A stretch of DNA of 64,000 nt from Limivivens sp034101475 (GTDB taxonomy: Bacteria > Bacillota > Clostridia > Lachnospirales > Lachnospiraceae): positions 1-64,000 of the forward strand of contig JAXEJQ010000024.1 in assembly GCA_034101475.1 (NCBI GenBank). Direction: 5' to 3'. How positions within the stretch are numbered: the stretch's first letter is position 1; each line of letters starts with the position of its first letter. The notes beneath the pieces were generated by a model that was not told the DNA's origin, did no database searches, and saw only the letters and a program-made list of their open reading frames with translations. The position numbers were made by a program, and so were the translations under genes. Shown here one piece after another: positions 1-7,638 of this stretch.

Positions 1-1
1 T

Positions 2-130
2 GAATCTAAGGTGTATTCCCTTCTGGAGCAGGAAGATACGAAGCTGTGGCATTTGAGTGCCTTGACCTTGTTCAATATGTTTGATGAAGAAAGAAAGACA
101 GGTGCGTTCACCTTTCCTGAGGAGGCTTGA
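2..130 (+). CDS. 3' end of an unidentified gene upstream of the DUF3791-like gene
   Basis: An open frame enters from the left edge and ends at TGA 128-130, giving 42 residues ending in FTFPEEA. The start lies outside the window. The end overlaps the ribosome binding site of the next gene (GAGGAGG at about 118-124), so the two are probably translated as a pair. DUF3791 genes often sit in small accessory modules with other uncharacterised proteins, and this is probably the partner in such a pair. The family cannot be identified from the visible tail. Confidence 0.5.
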   Translation, partial: ESKVYSLLEQEDTKLWHLSALTLFNMFDEERKTGAFTFPEEA

Positions 131-132
131 TT

Positions 133-345
133 ATGAGTAAAGAAGGAAATTTTCTGGTGTATTGCACAGAGCAATATAAATCAGCCAAGGGGTTGACCGG
201 CAAGCAGGTTTCTGAACTGTTCAGTAAATACAGGGTGTGGAATTACATCTACTCCTGCTTTGAAGCACTGCATACAACTGGAGAAAACTACATTGTAGAG
301 GACATTGACCTGTATATCGAAGCAAGACAACAGGCAATGGTCTAA
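133..345 (+). CDS. DUF3791-like small protein
   Basis: A 70-residue soluble protein. ATG at 133 is preferred to upstream codons because GAGGAGG lies just before it. The pattern YCTEQYK...GLTGKQVSELF...YI...CFEALHTTGENYIVEDIDLYI matches my memory of the DUF3791 family: a short all-helical domain with a conserved ALHTTG segment near the C-terminus. Its function is unknown. It overlaps the preceding partial ORF by its ribosome binding site and is followed 25 bp later by a terminator, so it closes an operon. Linkage to an unidentified small partner would fit a toxin-antitoxin-like or mobile-element cargo module, but that is inference only. Confidence 0.7.
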   Translation: MSKEGNFLVYCTEQYKSAKGLTGKQVSELFSKYRVWNYIYSCFEALHTTGENYIVEDIDLYIEARQQAMV

Positions 346-369
346 CGGTAAAAAACCGAATAATAACAC

Positions 370-408
370 AGCCCGCTTATTCTGAATTTGGAACAGGCGG
401 GCTTTTTC
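370..408 (+). terminator. Rho-independent terminator after the DUF3791-like gene
   Basis: Stem AGCCCGC (370-376) pairs with GCGGGCT (397-403), followed by TTTT. It ends the first transcript in the window. Confidence 0.85.
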
Positions 409-410
409 TA

Positions 411-848
411 TGCCAAAAGGAGGGATGCTACATTACACAGAACGAAGTGTAATCCAGCAAATTAAAATTAGCTCTGATAGTTACTTTATTTATTATAAAA
501 ATCTTGAGAAATAAGGTTGTAGTTTTCTGTTTGGATTGTTATCATAGGAGAAGACATAGCGGTAGCTATGTTGTGGGTTAAAGCAGAAGTCAAACTTTGG
601 TCGGTGGGGCTTCTGCTTTTCTATAAGTTACAATCAAGAATGATAGCACAAGAGGTCTCAGGATAAAATAATCTGATGGAAAATGCGTCAGATTCTCTTA
701 TGCATGCAGGGACTTCTTTTATTCTGCATGAAAAGTTGAAAAAAAGTTTTTTATGTTTTGTATAACATTAATAACTCTCGAAAATAAAACGATTTTATTG
801 GCTGTAATTATTGTTCATGAAACAACCCTGTGCCATATGGATTTTATC
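411..848. other. Non-coding stretch with four hairpins
   Basis: No plausible gene was seen. Four clean inverted repeats lie in a row: ACATAGC/GCTATGT (554-571, loop GGTA), AAAGCAGAAG/CTTCTGCTTT (580-619, followed by TTCTAT), AATCTGA/TCAGATT (670-694) and CATGCAG/CTGCATG (703-730). The second resembles a weak terminator. The stretch is AT-rich between hairpins. It may hold a small RNA or the decayed edge of an accessory element. No promoter of convincing quality was found within it. Confidence 0.4.
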
Positions 849-877
849 TTTACGTCCGCAAATTGCTATGTTATACT
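849..877 (+). promoter_or_regulatory. Sigma-A-type promoter for the structured RNA/metY region
   Basis: TTTACG (849-854) and TATACT (872-877) are separated by 17 bp. Transcription would begin near 884, just before the structured RNA. Confidence 0.6.
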
Positions 878-883
878 GAATCC

Positions 884-1025
884 ATAAACGAAAAAAGTCC
901 GTACCCGGGCAAAATCAATCGCGGGGCACGCGAGGGTAGCCTGCTGATACCTGACTCATGAGAGCCATTGGACAGGAAGCCCCACTTCAAAATCTATGAT
1001 TTGAGCGGCGGAGCATGCCACAGAA
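884..1025 (+). ncRNA. Structured RNA before metY (candidate 6S RNA or metY leader)
   Basis: Between a good promoter and metY lies a segment that folds well. CAAAATCA (910-917) can pair with TGATTTG (998-1004), GGGGC (923-927) with GCCCC (979-983), and TCCG (898-901) with CGGA (1009-1012). TCGCG/CGCGA (919-933) forms an alternative local hairpin. The GGCGGAGCATGCCAC 3' part and the GGAAGCC...TTCAAAA part recall conserved portions of 6S RNA, but the element is short for 6S. It does not carry the SAM-I signature (GATGAAACCCGGCAACC) that might be expected before a methionine gene. A novel cis-regulatory leader is the main alternative. Confidence 0.5.
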
Positions 1026-1048
1026 ATTTACACCCTGGAGGAACAAAA

Positions 1049-2329
1049 ATGAGCGATTACCGTATTGAAACCAAATGCCTTCACTCCGGCTACAAGCCTA
1101 AAAAAGGCGAACCACGCCAGATCCCCATCTATCAGAGTACTACGTTTAAGTACGATACCACAGATGAGATGGGGAAATTATTTGATCTGGAGGAAGATGG
1201 TTATTTTTATACAAGACTTCAGAACCCCACCAATGATGCGGTTGCAGCAAAGATCGCAGATCTGGAGGGCGGCGTAGGCGCGATTCTGACTTCATCCGGT
1301 CAGGCTGCTACCTTCTATTCTGTCTTTAATATCTGTGAAGCCGGAGACCATGTGGTATGTTCTGCCACTGTTTACGGAGGTACGTTTAACCTGCTTGGAG
1401 TGACCATGAAAAAACTCGGCATTGACTGTACCTTTGTGGATCCGGATGCGCCGCTTGAGGAGCTGAATAAAGCTTTCCGACCCAATACCAAGGCAGTTTT
1501 TGCGGAGACCATTGCGAATCCTGCCCTGGTGGTACTGGACATTGAAAAATTTGCCAGGGCAGCGCATGATCATGAAGTCCCCCTGATCGTGGACAATACC
1601 TTTGCGACTCCGGTAAACTGTCGTCCTTTTGAGTGGGGTGCAGATATCGTAACCCATTCCACAACAAAATATATGGACGGTCATGCAGCTCAGGTGGGCG
1701 GCGCCATTGTAGACAGCGGAAACTTTGACTGGGCAAAATACGGCGAGAAATATCATGGCCTGACTACTCCCGACGAATCCTACCACGGCGTGGTTTATAC
1801 AGAGCGTTTTGGAAAGCTGGCTTATATCACCAAAGCGACTACTCAGCTGATGCGTGACCTGGGCTCCATTCCTTCTCCTCAGAACTGCTTTATTCTGAAT
1901 CTGGGACTGGAAAGCATGCCTCTCCGTGTGGAGCGCCACTGTGAAAATGCCCAGAAGGTAGCAGAGTATCTGAATGCCCATGAGAAGGTTTCCCATGTAA
2001 GCTTTGCCGGGCTGCCGGGAGACAAATATCATGAACTGGCGAAAAAGTATATGCCAAATGGAACCTGCGGTGTGATTTCCTTTGAACTGAAGGGCGGCAG
2101 AGAGGCAGCGGTGCGGTTTATGGACAGTCTGAAGCTGGCGACCATCGCTACCCATGTGGCAGATGCGAAAACCTGTGTTCTGCATCCGGCCAGCCACACC
2201 CATCGTCAGATGAATGATGCCGAGCTGGCGGCAGCAGGGGTTTCCCCGGGAATGATCCGCTTCTCTGTGGGAATCGAAAATGCTCAGGATATTATCGAAG
2301 ATCTGGAGCAGGCGCTGAAAAATGCGTAA
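1049..2329 (+). CDS. metY: O-acetylhomoserine sulfhydrylase (PLP-dependent)
   Basis: A 426-residue cytosolic enzyme of the Cys/Met metabolism PLP family. It makes homocysteine from O-acetylhomoserine and sulfide. ATG 1049 follows TGGAGGAAC; the earlier in-frame TTG at 968 lies in the structured leader and is not credible. The N-terminus has the family pattern YRIETKCLHSGY and PIYQSTTFKY. The PLP lysine is Lys207 in STTKYMDGHA, and HPASHTHRQM near the C-terminus is typical of the OAH sulfhydrylase branch rather than cystathionine enzymes. The length fits the family. It stands alone, downstream of a structured RNA and upstream of a hairpin, so it appears monocistronic. Confidence 0.93.
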   Translation: MSDYRIETKCLHSGYKPKKGEPRQIPIYQSTTFKYDTTDEMGKLFDLEEDGYFYTRLQNPTNDAVAAKIADLEGGVGAILTSSGQAATFYSVFNICEAGDHVVCSATVYGGTFNLLGVTMKKLGIDCTFVDPDAPLEELNKAFRPNTKAVFAETIANPALVVLDIEKFARAAHDHEVPLIVDNTFATPVNCRPFEWGADIVTHSTTKYMDGHAAQVGGAIVDSGNFDWAKYGEKYHGLTTPDESYHGVVYTERFGKLAYITKATTQLMRDLGSIPSPQNCFILNLGLESMPLRVERHCENAQKVAEYLNAHEKVSHVSFAGLPGDKYHELAKKYMPNGTCGVISFELKGGREAAVRFMDSLKLATIATHVADAKTCVLHPASHTHRQMNDAELAAAGVSPGMIRFSVGIENAQDIIEDLEQALKNA

Positions 2330-2356
2330 GTGTCAGATAAAACAGAAAAAATAAAA

Positions 2357-2399
2357 TACCGGAGTTTCCACAGAAGCAAAGCCTGTGGTGGCTCCGGTA
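2357..2399 (+). terminator. Stem-loop after metY, possible terminator
   Basis: TACCGGAG/CTCCGGTA and CCACAG/CTGTGG stack into one long hairpin 28 bp after the metY stop. The following bases are AATTTATG rather than a U run, so it may act in mRNA stabilisation or as a weak terminator. Confidence 0.5.
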
Positions 2400-2483
2400 A
2401 ATTTATGCATATTTATAATGGTTCAGTCCCCTTTCGGCTGCATGCAAAAATCTGTCTTCAGCAGCCGACAGCCATGGGATTTT

Positions 2484-3656
2484 TTACTTATTATGCTTTT
2501 CAAGGAAATTATTAATCCGCTCATGCGGGCTTAACAGACTGCTGATGGAAGCATCATGATTCAGGGTATCGATGATATAAGCAATGTACTTGCTCAGATC
2601 ACAGTTGGTATAATAAGGCTTCTGAAGCAGCTCCGGTGTCTGATAAACCAGGTTGGTGGTCAGAACGTGATCGAATAATCCTTCTTCATAGGCCTTGTCG
2701 AATTTCTCCAGACCGTTGGTAAAAAGACCAAAGGTCGCGCAGATGAAAATCTTTCCGGCTTTTCTCTTCTTCAGCTCGCCGGCAACCTCCAGTACACTGT
2801 CTCCCGAAGAAATCATATCATCAATGATGACCATATTCTTGCCTTCCACATCAGCACCAAGGAACTCATGAGCCACAATGGGATTCCGGCCATTGACGAT
2901 TCTGGCATAGTCACGGCGTTTGTAGAACATACCCATATCCAGCCCCAGGACATTGGCCATATAAATGGCACGGCTCATACCGCCTTCATCCGGGCTGATG
3001 ATCATCATATTGGTTTTGTCAATGTGCAGGCCAGGCTCCGCCTTAAAAAGTCCTTTGATGAACTGGTAGACAGGCTGGACAGTCTCAAAGCCGCTTAATG
3101 GGATGGCGTTCTGCACCCTGGGATCATGGGCATCAAAAGTGATGATATTATCCACGCCCATGCGTACCAGCTCCTGGAGAGCCAGGGCACAGTCCAGAGA
3201 TTCCCGGCCTGTACGTTTGTGCTGACGGCTCTCATATAAAAAGGGCATGATGACGGTAATTCTTCTGGCTTTTCCGCCTACGGCAGCGATAATGCGCTTC
3301 AGATCCTGAAAATGATCATCCGGGGACATATGGTTTGTCTCGCCGCAGAGAGAGTAGGTCAGACTGTAATTACATACATCGACCAGCAGATAAAGGTCAT
3401 CGCCGCGCACAGACTCTGAAATAATGCCTTTGGCTTCACCGGAGCCAAAACGCGGATTTCTGGCTTCTATGATATAATTGTCCCGCTGATAGCCTTCAAA
3501 AGCGATGGTAGACTTATGCTCATGGTCCCGTTCTTTTCTCCAGGTAACCAGAAAACGATTGATCTTTTCACCCAGTTCCCGGCAGCTCGCAAGAGGGATA
3601 ATCCCAAGGGGTCCTACCGGTATGGTTTCCAGGTTCCGTGTATCAGTTTGCTGCAT
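2484..3656 (-). CDS. prs: Ribose-phosphate pyrophosphokinase (long form)
   Basis: A 390-residue PRPP synthetase that transfers pyrophosphate from ATP to ribose 5-phosphate, feeding purine, pyrimidine, His and Trp synthesis. The PRPP-binding loop is at residues 276-289 (VIIDDMISSGDS). The MPFLYESRQHKR segment (137-147) matches the catalytic flexible-loop region, and FDAHDPRVQNAI (174-185) is the usual FDLHA-type motif. The protein is about 75 residues longer than classical Prs because of an N-terminal extension and an insert near residues 80-110, a form I associate with Clostridia. It has its own promoter and no close operon partner. Confidence 0.9.
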   Translation of the reverse strand: MQQTDTRNLETIPVGPLGIIPLASCRELGEKINRFLVTWRKERDHEHKSTIAFEGYQRDNYIIEARNPRFGSGEAKGIISESVRGDDLYLLVDVCNYSLTYSLCGETNHMSPDDHFQDLKRIIAAVGGKARRITVIMPFLYESRQHKRTGRESLDCALALQELVRMGVDNIITFDAHDPRVQNAIPLSGFETVQPVYQFIKGLFKAEPGLHIDKTNMMIISPDEGGMSRAIYMANVLGLDMGMFYKRRDYARIVNGRNPIVAHEFLGADVEGKNMVIIDDMISSGDSVLEVAGELKKRKAGKIFICATFGLFTNGLEKFDKAYEEGLFDHVLTTNLVYQTPELLQKPYYTNCDLSKYIAYIIDTLNHDASISSLLSPHERINNFLEKHNK

Positions 3657-3768
3657 GATAAATCCTCCAGTGTTTGATTAGAATATCGGATCATTTCCGA
3701 CAGCATCTGCCGGGAAGCCGCAACAGTTCAGAAATCTTCCCTTTTTTTATGGGAAATCGTTCATTATT

Positions 3769-3796
3769 AGTTTAACATATAAATCCGTAAGGTCAA
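3769..3796 (-). promoter_or_regulatory. Promoter of prs
   Basis: On the minus strand TTGACC (3796-3791) and TAAACT (3774-3769) are 16 bp apart, about 110 bp upstream of the prs start. Confidence 0.5.
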
Positions 3797-3922
3797 GGGA
3801 TCAGGAAAGACAATTTTTACCTGTTTTTCTCTGAAATCTTGTACTTTTTGGTAGAATGCAGAAAAAATCTCTGCGCATCCGTGATAAAAAGGGATGTGTT
3901 TTGCAAAGCCCATCGGATGGTC

Positions 3923-4924
3923 TCAATGTGCAAGACGGGCAAGCTTCTTTTTGATGCGGATATCGTCACCGATAAGCTTGCGCATCTTATAGCCGCTGGA
4001 AATCCGGGAAAAGACACGCTCTGAATAGGTGTCCCGGAAGACATCCATGGCCAGGTTCGTGGAGATGATGGTGGATCTTCGCCGCAGCAGGCGCTCGTTG
4101 ATACAGAGGAAGAGCTGGGAAGCCACAAAGGAGTTGGTCAGCTCGGTGCCCAGATCATCGATAATCAGCAGGTCACAGTCAAAGATATAGGAGTGCATCT
4201 GCTGAAGCTCCTCCAGCTCGTCGCCGCGGCTGAAGGTTGTTTTGGAAAACAGGTCAAACAGCTCAAAGGCCGTAAAGTAAATGACGGAGTGGGCGGTGTC
4301 AATCAGTTCCTTCGCGATACAGTGACTCAGGAAGGTCTTTCCAACACCGGTATCGCCATAAAAGAAGAAGTTGTCAAAGGTATCATCAAAATGGGCGAGA
4401 AAATCCCTGCATTCCGCGACCAGCTTCTTCATGGCAGTCAGAGCACCCAGACCGGTGGAAGGATTTTTCACATCATCGGAATAATAGTCAAAGGAAAAGG
4501 TACCAAAATTCTCGGTTTTCAGAGCTTCCCGGATATTGGACTGGGTATAGAGCAGGTCAATGACTGCCTGGCGGAAACAGTGGCATTTCTCACTGCCAAT
4601 GTAGCCGGTATCCTTACAGTCCGGACAGGTATAGTGCATATCCAGATAGTCTCCGGGATAACCGGCTTCCTCCAGAAGGCTGCGGCGCATCCCGGCCAGA
4701 GTGTCAATGTCGTCCTGGAGTGTGGTCAGGGCAGAGTCATCTCCGCCCAGATACTTTCTGGCGCAGGAGACGCTCAGAGAGGCGATCTGATGGTTCAGCT
4801 CCTCCAGAAGAGGAAGCTTCGCGGAAACTTCGGCGGTCCTGCGGTCCAGCGTGCGCTTGTTATCCAGCTGTCTGCGGTGGTATTCCCTCATAATTTCATC
4901 GTATTGAGAATTCTTCAGTGCCAC
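3923..4924 (-). CDS. DnaI/DnaC-like replicative helicase loader (AAA+ ATPase)
   Basis: A 333-residue protein that would load the replicative helicase onto DNA. The N-terminal half is helical, followed by a zinc-binding cluster Cys100-x2-Cys103 and Cys114-His-Cys116. The AAA+ domain has Walker A YGDTGVGKT (189-197), Walker B LLIIDDLG (252-259), a sensor region IISTNL and an arginine-finger-like stretch (SERVFSRI). This order is that of Firmicute DnaI and its relatives. It lies 27 bp downstream of the DnaD-like gene on the same strand, so the two form a primosome operon, as dnaB-dnaI or dnaD-dnaC pairs do in other Firmicutes. Confidence 0.88.
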   Translation of the reverse strand: MALKNSQYDEIMREYHRRQLDNKRTLDRRTAEVSAKLPLLEELNHQIASLSVSCARKYLGGDDSALTTLQDDIDTLAGMRRSLLEEAGYPGDYLDMHYTCPDCKDTGYIGSEKCHCFRQAVIDLLYTQSNIREALKTENFGTFSFDYYSDDVKNPSTGLGALTAMKKLVAECRDFLAHFDDTFDNFFFYGDTGVGKTFLSHCIAKELIDTAHSVIYFTAFELFDLFSKTTFSRGDELEELQQMHSYIFDCDLLIIDDLGTELTNSFVASQLFLCINERLLRRRSTIISTNLAMDVFRDTYSERVFSRISSGYKMRKLIGDDIRIKKKLARLAH

Positions 4925-4951
4925 GTATCATTCCTCCTCCCTCACGGATGG

Positions 4952-6034
4952 TCAGCTGTTCAGAAGCTGCTTTTCCAGCTGCTCAAAGTCGTAATCACGC
5001 TGATGGAAATTGTTAAACTTGTTGGAAGAAGCTGCTTTGGGAGCGGCTTCTTTTTTCTTTTTCATGCGGTCGGTATCCAGCCGGCTGATGTCCTCCAGAT
5101 GACGGATGCCTTTTTTGTGCCACTGCTGCAGAATCTTGTCCGCATAGGGAAAGCTGGCTTCGTGTGTCTGGGTAATGGTGCGGTTGCAGGCTTCAGCGAT
5201 AATGTTCATGGTAAAATGGTACTCGTCCGTCCAGCGGTCTATGTAATCCTTTTCCGAGGCGGCTGGGCCCCGGTTTTTAATGCCGAAGGCATTCAGGACG
5301 GAATAGTATTTTTTATTGTAAAGATTTGTGCTGCTTTTGGCCTGGGCCACAGTCTGGATCCCTTCGGAGGCCCATCCCAGGGCAACCTTTTCCATATAAT
5401 GGCTGCTCTTGTTCCCTTTGGAAACACAGTATTCCACCAGATATTCAATCAGATCTGCGGAAAAATGCAGAGTATCATAATAATAGAGGATATTGGAAAT
5501 CTCGGAGGTGGTCAGCGGCCGGCCGATATACTGGGCGGCAATGAAAAGAAGCTGCTCGATATCCTCCTGCTTTTTCAGCTCCGCAATCCGGTCTGCGGTG
5601 AGCGGCTGCTTCCTGGGAGGAAGCGGTTCGACGGCAGGCTGTGGTGTCTCTTTCGCGGCAGCCTCCTCGGACAGCGGCTCCTCACAGGAAGGCTGGTCTG
5701 CTTCGTTTCCCGCTTCGTTTTCGTCGTCCTCTTCGGGCTCCAGAAAAGCCAGATTTACGATTTCTCCGTCCTTATCTCTGTCCAGAAGCAGCAGGCCCTG
5801 CTTTTCCCAGTAGGCAAGAGCCCGCAGAACATCCTTCTCTGTATGGTCGAAGGTGTCCGCAATGGAGCTGACAGAGAGCTCCGTATCAAGAGAAATGCAC
5901 CGAAGCAGATAGAGGTAGATTTTTACAAATTCTCCGTTCGCTTCGGGCATATAGCGGTCAATAAAAGCATTTTTTATTATGGTAACGCCGGATCCGGCCG
6001 GTTTCTTCAAACAAATCGTTTTCATGGATTTCAC
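4952..6034 (-). CDS. DnaD-like replication initiation protein
   Basis: A 360-residue soluble protein. Residues about 20-100 form a winged-helix-like region (YLYLLRCISLDTELSVSSIADTF, then DVLRALAYWEKQGLLLL). An acidic Pro/Glu-rich linker spans about 100-145. A DnaD/DnaB_2-type helical domain follows (about 155-235: QLLFIAAQYIGRPLTTSEISNILYYYD ... YMEKVALGWASEG with YxxxIxxxW-like spacing), then a partial second copy to the C-terminus. In Bacillus such proteins remodel origin DNA with DnaA and recruit the loader and helicase. It is the promoter-proximal gene of the operon with the DnaI-like gene, and DnaA-box clusters lie just upstream. ATG at 6034 or 6025 is possible. Confidence 0.82.
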   Translation of the reverse strand: MKSMKTICLKKPAGSGVTIIKNAFIDRYMPEANGEFVKIYLYLLRCISLDTELSVSSIADTFDHTEKDVLRALAYWEKQGLLLLDRDKDGEIVNLAFLEPEEDDENEAGNEADQPSCEEPLSEEAAAKETPQPAVEPLPPRKQPLTADRIAELKKQEDIEQLLFIAAQYIGRPLTTSEISNILYYYDTLHFSADLIEYLVEYCVSKGNKSSHYMEKVALGWASEGIQTVAQAKSSTNLYNKKYYSVLNAFGIKNRGPAASEKDYIDRWTDEYHFTMNIIAEACNRTITQTHEASFPYADKILQQWHKKGIRHLEDISRLDTDRMKKKKEAAPKAASSNKFNNFHQRDYDFEQLEKQLLNS

Positions 6035-6259
6035 CTGTATATTCGTGGCAGTTCAATCTTTCAAGTATGTGGAATGTGTCCGGGGAGCTGGAGAGGTATC
6101 TGTCTGATCCAGGCTGAGCCTGCACCCGCCTGTGTATCCGGTAGGTTTCTGTCTCCCGGGCAAATCCCGTTTCCTGTTTCCACAGTATAGCACACATTTT
6201 TTGAAAAGAGAACAGGAAGTTTTCCAACAGAAACGGGGCTGGAAATTCACAAATTTGAG

Positions 6260-6298
6260 TGTGGAAAGTGTGGATAATGTGGATAAGTTTGTGGAGAA
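6260..6298 (-). promoter_or_regulatory. DnaA-box cluster A, upstream of the primosome operon
   Basis: Two perfect DnaA boxes (TGTGGATAA, the complement of TTATCCACA) sit end to end at 6269-6277 and 6278-6286. They are flanked by near matches TGTGGAAAG (6260-6268) and TGTGGAGAA (6290-6298). All four point the same way and the first three are in a strict 9-bp register. DnaA binding here could autoregulate the dnaD/dnaI-like operon or coordinate it with replication. Confidence 0.75.
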
Positions 6299-6423
6299 AT
6301 CCAAAACGCAACTGCGAAAAATCCCGTAAAATGGGGGATTGTAAGAGGTTTGTAAAATTATGACGAAAAAGTTATGTAAATGATGTTTTCCACACAGAGA
6401 TTCACATGGCTTTCCCGGAAAAA

Positions 6424-6453
6424 TGTGAATAAACGTGTGGATAATGTGGATAA
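6424..6453 (-). promoter_or_regulatory. DnaA-box cluster B
   Basis: Two more perfect TGTGGATAA boxes lie end to end at 6436-6444 and 6445-6453, with a one-mismatch box TGTGAATAA at 6424-6432. A further one-mismatch box in the opposite orientation (TTTTCCACA) is at 6386-6394. Together with cluster A this gives about eight boxes in 200 bp of AT-rich DNA between the DnaD-like gene and the divergent glycosylation locus. Confidence 0.75.
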
Positions 6454-6657
6454 CTCTCAGAAAGCCCATAGATACAAGCTCTTGTACTGTGTATAATTAT
6501 GTTTATCAAACAGATGCAGATAAATGGCAAAAACTGCTGGAAAAAAGGAAGAAGATCAAGTACAATATTCATATTACTACAGGAAACCGGTTGATGAGAA
6601 ACGGAAATTCTGAAAAAGGATTTGCCGGACAGGCAAAATGAGAAAGGAACATTGTAA

Positions 6658-7638
6658 TTGAAGATTTTATATCTGGTAATTCCGTGTTATAACGAACAGG
6701 AAGTTCTGCCGCAGACCAGCCATCTGTTTCGCCGGAAGATGGATGAACTGATAAACAGGAACATGATCGCAGAGAGCAGCCGTATTCTGTTCGTAGACGA
6801 TGGGAGTAAAGATGGTACCTGGAACATTATTCAGGGACTGGCAAATTCAAATAACATTTTTACGGGTATTCGGCTGAGCAGAAACCGGGGGCATCAGAAT
6901 GCCCTGCTGGCAGGACTGATGGAGGCAAAGCAGTACGCAGATATTACGATTTCGATGGATTGTGACGGGCAGGATGATATTGAGGCTGTTGACCGGATGC
7001 TGGAGGAGTTTGAAGGCGGAAGTGATATTGTTTATGGTGTTCGTTCCGATCGGCGGAGCGATTCTTTATTCAAGCGAGAAAGTGCGCAGATGTATTATCG
7101 CCTTCTGAAGAAGCTGGGAGGAGAGATTGTCTATAATCATGCAGATTTTCGGCTGGTTTCGTCAAGAGTGCTCCGGGAACTGGAAAAGTATAAGGAAGTA
7201 AATCTCTTTTTGCGGGGGATTCTTCCGATGATCGGATTTCGAAGCTCCTGCGTCTTCTATGAACGAAAGGAAAGAATGTCCGGTAAAAGTCATTATTCTC
7301 TGCGAAAAATGTTTGCCCTTGCGTTTAATGGGATTACCAGTCTCAGTGTGCGTCCTCTGCAGATGATTACCGGTATGGGAATTGGAATTTCTGCGCTGAG
7401 TTTTCTGGGGGTTTTGTGGTCGGTTATTGAGTACTTTGTTGGCAGGACTGTTTCAGGCTGGGCCAGTATGACCTGCATTGTGTGTTTTGTCAGCGGGGTG
7501 CAGATGATCAGCCTGGGTATTATCGGAGAGTATATCGGGAAAATTTATCTGGAGACAAAACAGCGTCCACGTTATATTGTCAGTGAGAAAACGGATCTGT
7601 CGAACAGAGAGGAAAAGATCGAGAGGAAGGAAAGTTGA
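6658..7638 (+). CDS. Family 2 glycosyltransferase, polyprenyl-phosphate sugar synthase (GtrB/DPM1-like)
   Basis: A 326-residue membrane enzyme expected to transfer a sugar from a nucleotide donor to polyprenyl phosphate on the cytoplasmic face. TTG 6658 is the start, because GAAAGGA lies 10 bp upstream and the first residues (KILYLVIPCYNEQEVLP) fit the family N-terminus. The GT-A core shows VDDGSKDGTW (46-55) and the DxD-type DCDGQDD (101-107). Two hydrophobic helices near residues 229-255 and 265-290 are typical of the GtrB branch. It opens a four-gene operon and overlaps the next gene by TTGA. The lipid-linked sugar would be the donor for the GT-C enzymes downstream. Confidence 0.85.
   Translation: MKILYLVIPCYNEQEVLPQTSHLFRRKMDELINRNMIAESSRILFVDDGSKDGTWNIIQGLANSNNIFTGIRLSRNRGHQNALLAGLMEAKQYADITISMDCDGQDDIEAVDRMLEEFEGGSDIVYGVRSDRRSDSLFKRESAQMYYRLLKKLGGEIVYNHADFRLVSSRVLRELEKYKEVNLFLRGILPMIGFRSSCVFYERKERMSGKSHYSLRKMFALAFNGITSLSVRPLQMITGMGIGISALSFLGVLWSVIEYFVGRTVSGWASMTCIVCFVSGVQMISLGIIGEYIGKIYLETKQRPRYIVSEKTDLSNREEKIERKES

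Noticed and set aside
2..345. Firm toxin-antitoxin call for the first two ORFs
   Set aside because: Only the tail of the first gene is visible and the DUF3791-like family has no assigned function, so the pair is described without that label.
884..1025. SAM riboswitch before metY
   Set aside because: Position and gene fit, but none of the SAM-I/II/III core sequences is present.
4193..6190. 665-codon open frame on the plus strand
   Set aside because: It lies antisense to the DnaI-like and DnaD-like genes, has no family pattern, and its length comes from codon bias of the real genes.
6260..6453. Chromosomal origin oriC
   Set aside because: DnaA boxes are abundant but there is no dnaA, dnaN, rpmH or other usual origin neighbour, so only a DnaA-box cluster is claimed.
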